A stretch of DNA of 64,000 nt from Sambucus nigra. Taxonomy: Eukaryota; Streptophyta; Magnoliopsida; Dipsacales; Adoxaceae. A program made the translations under genes and the position numbers. Shown here piece after piece: positions 56,108 through 64,000 of this stretch; position 1 is the stretch's first letter, and each line of letters opens with the position of its first letter. The notes below the pieces were generated by a model that did no database searches, had not been told where the DNA came from, and worked only from the letters and a program-made list of their open reading frames with translations. The stretch spans positions 264,725,111 to 264,789,110 of the forward strand of contig OX422219.1 in NCBI GenBank assembly GCA_949130495.1. The letters are read 5' to 3'.

Positions 56108-59100
56108 TCTAACACCCCGCTCAATTAAATACCGGGTGATCAATCCTATACCCAGTTAAATAAGAGTATATGGTTGGTTCATTCTTAGCATCACTATCTA
56201 AAAACATTTTCCTTTTTGTTATTAACCTAATACTCAGTTAAGCTGGTGTTAAAAACATACAAAATTTAATTTAATACAATCTAATTTTACCATTACAAAT
56301 AATTTCATGTAATTCATTCCATAATAATGCATAATAGATAAGTTACATCACATCTTAATTAAATGTGATTAGAACCCAGTTTAAATATCTCAATACAACA
56401 ATCTAAATAACTGAATGTATCAAAGCTGAGATAAGTAATACCATTATTTAAAATAGAATAGAAATAACTAGAATCCTTGGGCGACATGCCCAATATGAAC
56501 TAAATACTACGGATGTTTGAATCAAGGAAATGAAGGCCTCTAAGCAAAGTCTGCAACTCTATAGCATCCATAATATGTCAAGTATCCAATCCTCTATGCC
56601 TGGCGCTCCTATGACTGGACACCTAATATTGAAGGTACAAGGGAGACGAGAATATGTAAGAAAGAGGGTCAGAGCCCTATGGTAAACTATTTTTTTTAAT
56701 AACAAGTGATTAAAAAGTACAATTAAGAAATTATTATGTACATGTTAGATTCTCGAACTCTGTCTTGAGATTCTCATCTCTCATCTACTGTGCATGCCTA
56801 ATGTACCTTCAAACCATACTAGTTACTATTCTCATGCTAACTAGTTCTTTCTGGTCTAACATCTAAACATAGCCCAATAATGTTCCCTCGTATTTCTCAC
56901 GCAATACATGTAATACATATATATCCAATTTTTCTTTAACATGGATAAACCCTTTTTCAATTTAATATAATTAAGTGTTCACCCACTTAATTCATTTCAG
57001 ATTTCATTAACATTCATGTCTACTTAATTCACACAGTAGATAATATCACAAGTATATATATATACATTACTTATATTATATACATACAATACTGCACCCG
57101 GAGACTTAACTACGGTGCATGCATACTCTTCTATCATGTTCGGGTACATCTCATCACTGTACAAAGGACTATCGGTTCGGTATATCCTTTGAACCAAAAA
57201 TAACAAACACAAATATTCGAGGTGAACATAATCCTAAGCCTTTGGGCTACGCACCCAAATGACCGTTCAATACTATTGTTTTCACATATGACAATCTAAC
57301 CTAAGTCCTATATTCTAAGGCACAAGTCAAAAATCCCTCCTAAGGCTTATTAGGATATGACTACCCTCAACGCGCAAACCTCCCGTCGATAGCAAGTTGA
57401 CTAGGTATGTCAGACACACAAATAATCATATAGATATACACTATACCTATATATAGAGAGAGATAGTATATTTCAAGTTTATCCCATAAATTAATAATTC
57501 ACCTTTTATTCACATTTCCCATTACTCCTAACATCTCTTGTTAACCGAAAGAATTTAATTAATTATTCCAGTTTCTACCTTCAACCCATAATTATTGGTC
57601 CAAACCCCAAACTCATTATAACAAGCCCAGATTATATTTTAATTCCCAATAATCCTTTTTCTCGATAGAGTTTCATTCGGCCCAGAAATATAAAATTACC
57701 ATTTCAGGCTTTTTTGCTCCGATTTTGAAAAAAATTAAAACTACAAAGTTGTGCATAATGTGATTTAATACAAAAACTCGCGAGCACACTACCAATTTCC
57801 TCTTAAAACAGTCCTAAAATTATTATACAATGTTCGTACTTTTTCATAAAAAAGTCATGCGTTTTCTCCACTTTCTTTCACCCCAAACTCACGTGAAATA
57901 TATTCTAACGAATCCCAAATATCTCAAAATCATTTCTACATGATTATGGGTAATTATAATTCAAGTAAAACATTTAAATCATCAAGTTTATATGAGAATT
58001 AACGTCAAACACAATTATCCCTCAAAATCCCCAAGTTCCAAATTCACCACTTATCTCCTTAATAAACCCAGAATTTTAATTTTGTGATTTACAATCTAAA
58101 CTAACTTCAAATTATCCTAAACTCCCCATAAATCATCCTAAATGATATATCATGATATGCAAATGATTTCTAACCTATAAACATAATCAATTCATCAAGG
58201 AGTTTCAATTAATCAAGTCATTTCCATTATAATTTAGAAAAACTCGTCAATTTCATTCTTATTCAATAACTAACATGAATCCCATATTTCTTTACCAAAT
58301 TACAATCAAAATTCGTGATGTTGATTCTATAATAAAAAAAATAGATCAATCCTACATGGTTTTCATTTCAAGGAATCATTTTAAATCATCAAAAATCATC
58401 TTTGATTTATTAAACTTTTCAAAAAAATCCTTTTCTATCTACCATGGACAACATACATGCTATATATTGCAAGAGTTAAAATAGTTGCCTTTGATTTCGT
58501 AGGTCTGAACCTTTGGGGAAGATGATGCTATGGTGTTCCTCTCTTTTTCGGTCACTCTCTAGTGGCAGTGGTGGTGGTGCAAGGCACCTTTGCCCCTTGG
58601 TTTTCCTAGAATAACCCTTCTTCTCCTAGAGAAATCTTTCCCTCTCCTCGACGGATCTCCCTTAGAACTTTGGTGAATAAAACTTTGGCTAACATATCTC
58701 TTAAATTATATAAAACTACCCAAATTTTGTAGGTACTATTCATCTCCCAAGTAAAATGACCAAATACCCCTTTGGGGTGTCTATTCGGTTCCAAATTGAC
58801 CAGAGACCCAAATCAAAACCCCAGGTAGATTTTTCTAACTATTTAAACCCCTCCGGATACTTTGGTGCACTCGAAACGACCATTCCAATGACATAAAAAA
58901 TAATTTGCTTTTCATTCCATTCAATTATAGTCCCGACATGACTCGCACGCGCGTACGGACTTAATTACCTTAATTATCGTATTTATAAATCCCGATAATT
59001 TTTATAAAGTCATAATCACATACTAATTTTAATCACTAAGTAATATTTAATATCAATCACATATTACTTTATTCTACTAATATTCAATCCGGATTAATTC

Positions 59101-59204
59101 CCATTATTTTCACATAAAATTTTTTAATTAATCCCCATTGATTTCAACCCATTTTCTTTTAATTTATCTCATTTAAAAAGTCATTCAAAATACGGGGTAT
59201 TACA
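56108..59204 (-). repeat. R11 3' LTR
   Basis: 3097 bp. The left end is TCTAACACCCCGC (terminal TG changed to TC), the right end ACGGGGTATTACA. Confidence 0.88.
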
Positions 59205-59222
59205 TACTTCCCCCCTTATAAC
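59205..59222 (-). other. R11 polypurine tract
   Basis: The minus strand reads TTATAAGGGGGGAAGTA before the LTR start, preceded by a frame resembling the Tekay polyprotein end. Confidence 0.85.
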
Positions 59223-59505
59223 TGAATTTTGTCCCGAAAGTCAAAAAATAAGGCATATCTGGTAAGTACAATTTTGGGTATTAATCTCACATCTCATGTA
59301 ACCTCTGTCGTACCGCCCATACAATACATTACTAAATACCCCTAATAATGGACAACTCACTGATGTTATACTCCAAGCCTTACCATTTAAGTTTCACTAT
59401 TTAAATTTTGATTTTAGATAATCATTATCTATCCTCCTACTATTTGCACTATAGTAGATTAATCAGTCTTTAGATTTATAAAACTCTTCTTACTACTATG
59501 TCACA

Positions 59506-60295
59506 TCAGTAGTTTGTTCTTGTTTGTACGGTATATATTTTACACATCGTATATATTATAAATGACAACACATTTCCACAATAATGCCTCAGCAAAGGAC
59601 TATGGAACCCCAACCTGTAAGTTATCGGTCTAATCTTTACAATAATAGGAAATGGTCCTACGTATCTCGATGCAAATTTCCTTTTTTTCCAACATGAAAT
59701 AACGTAACACCAAATCATTTCAATTCTGGTTTATGGGCTCTGAATCCCTCTGGCCCGAGTATCTCATTGTCCTCCACCTCTAGCCAATAAGTATAATGAT
59801 GACAATGTCTTCTATATAATGCCTCAAATAGAGTCATATCATTAATGAGATGAGAGGAGTTATTGCACATGAACTCCACCAGTGGAAAATATGACACTAA
59901 ATTTTCCCATAATCGGAATACAACATATCCCTCAATATGTAACTAGAATTATCAGTTTGCCCATCCATCTATGGGTGTGTTAGGCCGTATACATTTGCAT
60001 CTCGATATTCATGGCATTACGAAAACTCTTCCAAATAATAGAGACATAACTCTCTTGTCTTTATCAAACATAATGTTGAAATGTACCTCGTATAACCTTA
60101 CTATCTCATGAATAATGATTGGGTTATACTGTCACACGTTGTGATTAGTCCTAACTTGTATAACCTGAGCTACTTCGATTACCCGAACGACTATCACCCA
60201 TATAGGGTCATGATCCCTTTGCGAAGTAATTAACTTTGTGATAAGTTAGGGGTACGCTCTCACATTTCTACCAAGGAATTTCCAACGGCTGAAGG
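59506..60295 (-). pseudogene. R11 integrase, heavily decayed
   Basis: In minus-strand order: GFLQPLEIPWWKCESV (about 60290), IIWKSFRNAMNIEMQM (about 60020), LPLVEF-like PLVEFMCNNSSH and ALYRRHCHH (59715-59897), then KKRKFASRYVGPFPIIVKIR and YRLGFHSPL (59506-59718). This is the integrase core and C-terminal part of a Ty3/gypsy element of Tekay type. Stops and at least one frameshift; catalytic residues cannot be judged. Confidence 0.7.
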
Positions 60296-62811
60296 AATCC
60301 TATTAATATCTGATGGTCCACTTTCAATTAGAACTCAGCAATGTCTTGCTTATTTTTTATGCCATCACTACTACAATTTTATATCATGATGCATTTTATC
60401 TTTCTCACAAACGCATCCACAACTATGACTCGTGCGACGATGCCATCACCATGTGTTGTAAATTCTCCCCCTCTCTTCAAATTTTAGGTTCTCGTGAAAC
60501 GTAGGCCTCCACATACCTTACCATGTAAGTTTCAGCTTTCTTGAGTTAAACTTTTTCGAATTCTTCCTATACCATCCTCGTGGAAAATTTGGGGAGTAGC
60601 GGTCCTAACTGACCTAAACCATCAAACGGCTAAGTCCTGAAGTCACAAATTCTACATTCATTTACCTCACAATTCTCAATTATGGAAAATACTACAATCC
60701 AACTATCTAGGGATCCCATACACACTATGTTTTGTACATTTCAGCATAAGATCTAAATGGATGTGATACCATACACCAGACGTGATTACTCTGTAAGGTT
60801 ACACTTTACCAACTTACTACTTATAATATAATCGGTATCACACTTGCTTTCACATTCACATTTAGTGACTGCACTGGCCTCAAATCATACTATAACCCAT
60901 AACTCTTATTTTTAACAGATACATATTATAACAAAGGTACTAAACCCAATCCTAAAGATCCAACTTACTTCGAGTCCCAACGTTTGCTAGTTTCATGCAT
61001 GGGGTGTCTCGCAGAGCGAAATCCAAACAAGTAACCCCCCGATACACTACTACCTAATCTAGTCAGTCGTCGAAACCCTTTAGGTCCTTAGTCCACAGTA
61101 TGCACCTTCCCAACCAGTTTTGTCTCTTTATATAAAAGTCTACTCGTCCACTTTCATGTCCCTCAAAGATAATATAAAACATGGAACTCTCACTAAAATA
61201 AGTTCTTGGTGCTATAAAATAACGAGAAATATCTCTCTCTGCACGAATTAAGAACACAATATATCCTGAATCACATCAGCAGCAAGTCCACACACATCAA
61301 GGTCAAGTATAGTAAAATAACTTACTCACAGATGCCAAGTATAGAATGACATCTATAAATTTATACACTTAGGCCCAACCTTATTTCAGGTGGCGCCTAA
61401 TAGAACTAATATAGTTCACTCTGAAATAACAAATACGAAAGTCTTATTACACAATTTACTATCGTTTCAATACTCGAAAATCAATCACTACACATTACCG
61501 TAAGAAATACTACATTCCTCACTCACAAATGTAATATATAATAACATAATTCTTAATAATCCTACCCGTTACCCCTACGGGTGTCAAAAACGGGTTTCGC
61601 TACCCCATAAACATATACGATGATATCCATAACTAGGATTCACATCTACTGTTCCCAATCTCATGGCTCCCACTCATTTTCTATGGACTTATTCAACATT
61701 AATAACCCCAGTTTTTTTCTACACCTGGAACAACTTTTCGTGTCATTTCCCCTGTTCCTGGTCCTGTAGACCATTTTGAACCTAACAACATCAATTGTTG
61801 CTCTACTGATTTCTTTGGCTCAATTTTCCCAATGGAACTCGTTATCGACTATACTAGTCTTGACTAAATCCTCCTCCACTCAGTAGATATTCAATTAAAC
61901 CATATATATGGGTCCCCCCCTCATACTGGATAAACCCCTAAGTGGTGTTCTACCATCCTCGTTCACCCTAGTCTCACTTTTCGACTAAATTCTCCAACAC
62001 TATTGACTCCCTTCTCATGAAAGCATTGATATTGATTCATAAACGTACACCCTTGATGACATCGTCACTAGTCATCTAATTCTGATTTTTCCAATTACAC
62101 ATGGATATTTAAATCACGAATTCTTCAACAAAAAATAACCCATTTTTGTCAGGTACAACCCATTTATGATAAGGTCTAAAATTTCACATTTTCATTTGCA
62201 TCTCTGTTACAACAGCAGATGGACGTTATCACTGTCAAACCGTACCCCAAATTCCACATTTAGCTCAATACCAACTTCTTTATATACGAAGTCTAATTTC
62301 CATCACTTAAGATTGCTCTTATGAGCGAAAAGTTATAAAAAATTCTTAAATCCTTGCTGTTGCTACACTTCACCCTATATAATTGCCTTCGGATTTATAC
62401 TTCCATTGGCCCCTCACTCTTCTTCCTACATTTTATAAATGTTCTTTTTTATAAAATCCTTCCAACTCCGTCACCCTTCATCGATAATGCTGGGTGAGTC
62501 TGGAACGGCACAATCGTCACTAATAATTACGGTGAATTTTACCTCGATCAACATTTTCCAAAATACACTAAGTATCCTGTTGAGCCTTTTCTCCTGCATT
62601 TTGTCCAACAACCTTCGTTGGTAGTCCTATTATGTTCGGCGTACAAAGAATTACTGAGCTTGATAAGAATTTCACCACTTATGTTTAATAGCAAGAGAAC
62701 GTAAATCTTCATACGTGAAGGAATAAAATGATCCTAATGATAAGGCTCTACATTAAAGAATGTCATGCTGAAACGTAGATAGCCGTACAGATCCTAAAGA
62801 CTCTAGAACCA
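60296..62811 (-). other. R11 interior, unrecognisable
   Basis: About 2.5 kb where gag, protease and reverse transcriptase should lie. No landmark could be placed with confidence on either strand; either decayed or deleted, since the space is shorter than a full gag-pol. Confidence 0.5.
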
Positions 62812-62828
62812 GATGCTCTGATACCACC
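62812..62828 (-). other. R11 primer binding site
   Basis: The minus strand reads GGTGGTATCAGAGCATC after the 5' LTR: initiator Met tRNA type. Confidence 0.92.
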
Positions 62829-63631
62829 TGTAACACCCCGCTCAATTAAATACATTGTGATCAGTCCTATACCTAATTAAATTAGAGTATATAATTGGTT
62901 CATTCTTAGCATCATTATCGAAAAACATTTTCCTTTTTGTTAATCACCTAATACTTAGTTAAGCTGGTGATAAAAACTTTCAAAATTTAATTTAATACAA
63001 TCTCATTTTACCATTATAAATAATTGCATGCAATCCATTCCACAATAATGCATAATAGATAAGTAACATCACAACTAAATTAAATGTAACTGGAATAAAC
63101 CCCCTAGTTTACATATCTCAATACAACAATCCAAATAAACTGAATGTATTAAAACTGACATAAGTAATACAACTATCTGAGAAAGAATAGAAATAACTAG
63201 AATCCTTGGGCGACATGCCCTACATAAACTAACTACTACGGATATATGAATCAAGAGAATGAAAGGTTCTAAGCAAAGTTTGCAACTCCATAGCATCCAT
63301 AGTACGTCAAGTATCCAATCCCCTATGCCTGGCGTTCCTGTGACTGGACACCTAATATAGAAGATACAAGGGAGACGAAAATATGCAAGAAAATGGGTCA
63401 GAGCCCCCGATGGTAAAATATTTTTTTAATAGCAAGTGATTAACAATTGCAATTAAGAAATTATTATGTACATGTTAGATTCTCAAACTCTCTCTTGAGA
63501 TTTTCACCTCTCATCTAGTGTGCACGCCTAACGTACCTTCAAACCATATTAGTTACTATTACCATGCTAACTAGTTCTTTCTAGTCTAACATCTAAACAT
63601 AGCCCAATATTGTTCCCACGTATTTCTCTCG

Positions 63632-63693
<62 letters not shown>

Positions 63694-64000
63694 AATTTCT
63701 CTTTAACAAGGATAAACCCTTTTTCAATTTAATATAATTAAGTGTTCACCCACTTAATTCATTTCAGATTTCATTATCATTAATGTCTACTTAATTCACA
63801 CAGTAGATAATATCATAAGTATATATATACATTACTTCTATTATATACATACAATACTGCACCCCGAGACTCAACGGCGGTGCATGCATACTCTGCTATC
63901 TTGTTCGGGTACATCTCGTCACTGTACAAAGGACTGTCGGTTCGGTATATCCCTCGAACCATAAATAACAAATGCAAATATTATAAACGAACATAGTCCT
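62829..64000 (-). repeat. R11 5' LTR (truncated by window end)
   Basis: TGTAACACCCCGCTCAATTA start; colinear with 56108 onwards. Contains a (TA)n expansion at 63636-63690. Confidence 0.9.
63636..63690. repeat. (TA)n microsatellite in the R11 5' LTR
   Basis: About 27 TA units. The matching place in the other LTR (about 56905-56930) has only ACATATATATCC. Confidence 0.97.

Larger units (their letters stand above)
56108..64000 (-). mobile_element. R11: Tekay/Del-like Ty3/gypsy element, right LTR cut by window end
   Basis: LTRs at 56108-59204 and from 62829 on are near copies (CAATCCTATACCC, CTTGGGCGACATGCCC and CCTATGCCTGGCG blocks). The primer site at 62812-62828 and the polypurine tract at 59205-59222 show minus orientation. 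The interior of 3.6 kb has only decayed integrase that I can recognise. The LTRs differ by roughly a tenth by eye; old. Confidence 0.88.

Overview
The window looks like a piece of heterochromatic, gene-free plant chromosome. I find no convincing cellular gene, tRNA or rRNA. Almost everything that can be assigned is LTR retrotransposon sequence, inserted element into element. The plant-type lineages (SIRE-like Ty1/copia, Tat-like and Tekay/Del-like Ty3/gypsy), the high AT content and the Met-tRNA primer sites point to a flowering plant, probably a eudicot; the species cannot be read from the sequence. I label the elements R1 to R11.

Layout. 1-5435: R1, a Ty3-type LTR element of low coding content on the minus strand, cut by the window start, with one unrecognised acidic ORF. 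5436-9966: fragments of further LTR elements (R2 has a primer site and the start of an LTR), a possible Helitron-like piece and a long (ATA)n tract. 9967-13297: AT-rich sequence with nothing recognisable except simple repeats. 13298-31890: a relic copia element R3 on the plus strand, split between reverse transcriptase and RNase H by R4 (13942-31632), a Tekay/Del-like element with about 3.2 kb LTRs on the minus strand. R4 has three later insertions: R5 (solo SIRE-like LTR in its left LTR), R6 (solo LTR related to R1 in its interior, with a perfect 5-bp target duplication) and R7 (24649-30419, in its right LTR).

R7 is the most notable element. It is a compact SIRE-like retrotransposon with paired 1088-bp LTRs, primer site, polypurine tract and a 602-codon gag frame with two zinc knuckles, but with pol missing. 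It is the youngest insertion here by LTR similarity. Comparison with R9 shows that only the pol block is gone.

34007-54316: R8, a Tat-lineage Ty3/gypsy element on the minus strand with a perfect GCATG target duplication, decayed gag-pol with two RNase H domains, and a plus-strand additional ORF (Transposase_28 type) with its own TATA box and two likely introns. Its tandem-repeat region was hit by R9 (38880-47758), a complete but decayed SIRE-like copia element with a perfect ATGAT duplication. R8 itself sits next to a copia reverse-transcriptase relic (R10). 56108-64000: R11, a Tekay/Del-like element on the minus strand, running off the window.

A theme across the window: several LTRs, including ones from different superfamilies, carry clusters of short palindrome-like boxes just upstream of their TATA box. 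R6 (Ty3-type) and R7 (copia) share almost the same box and flank.
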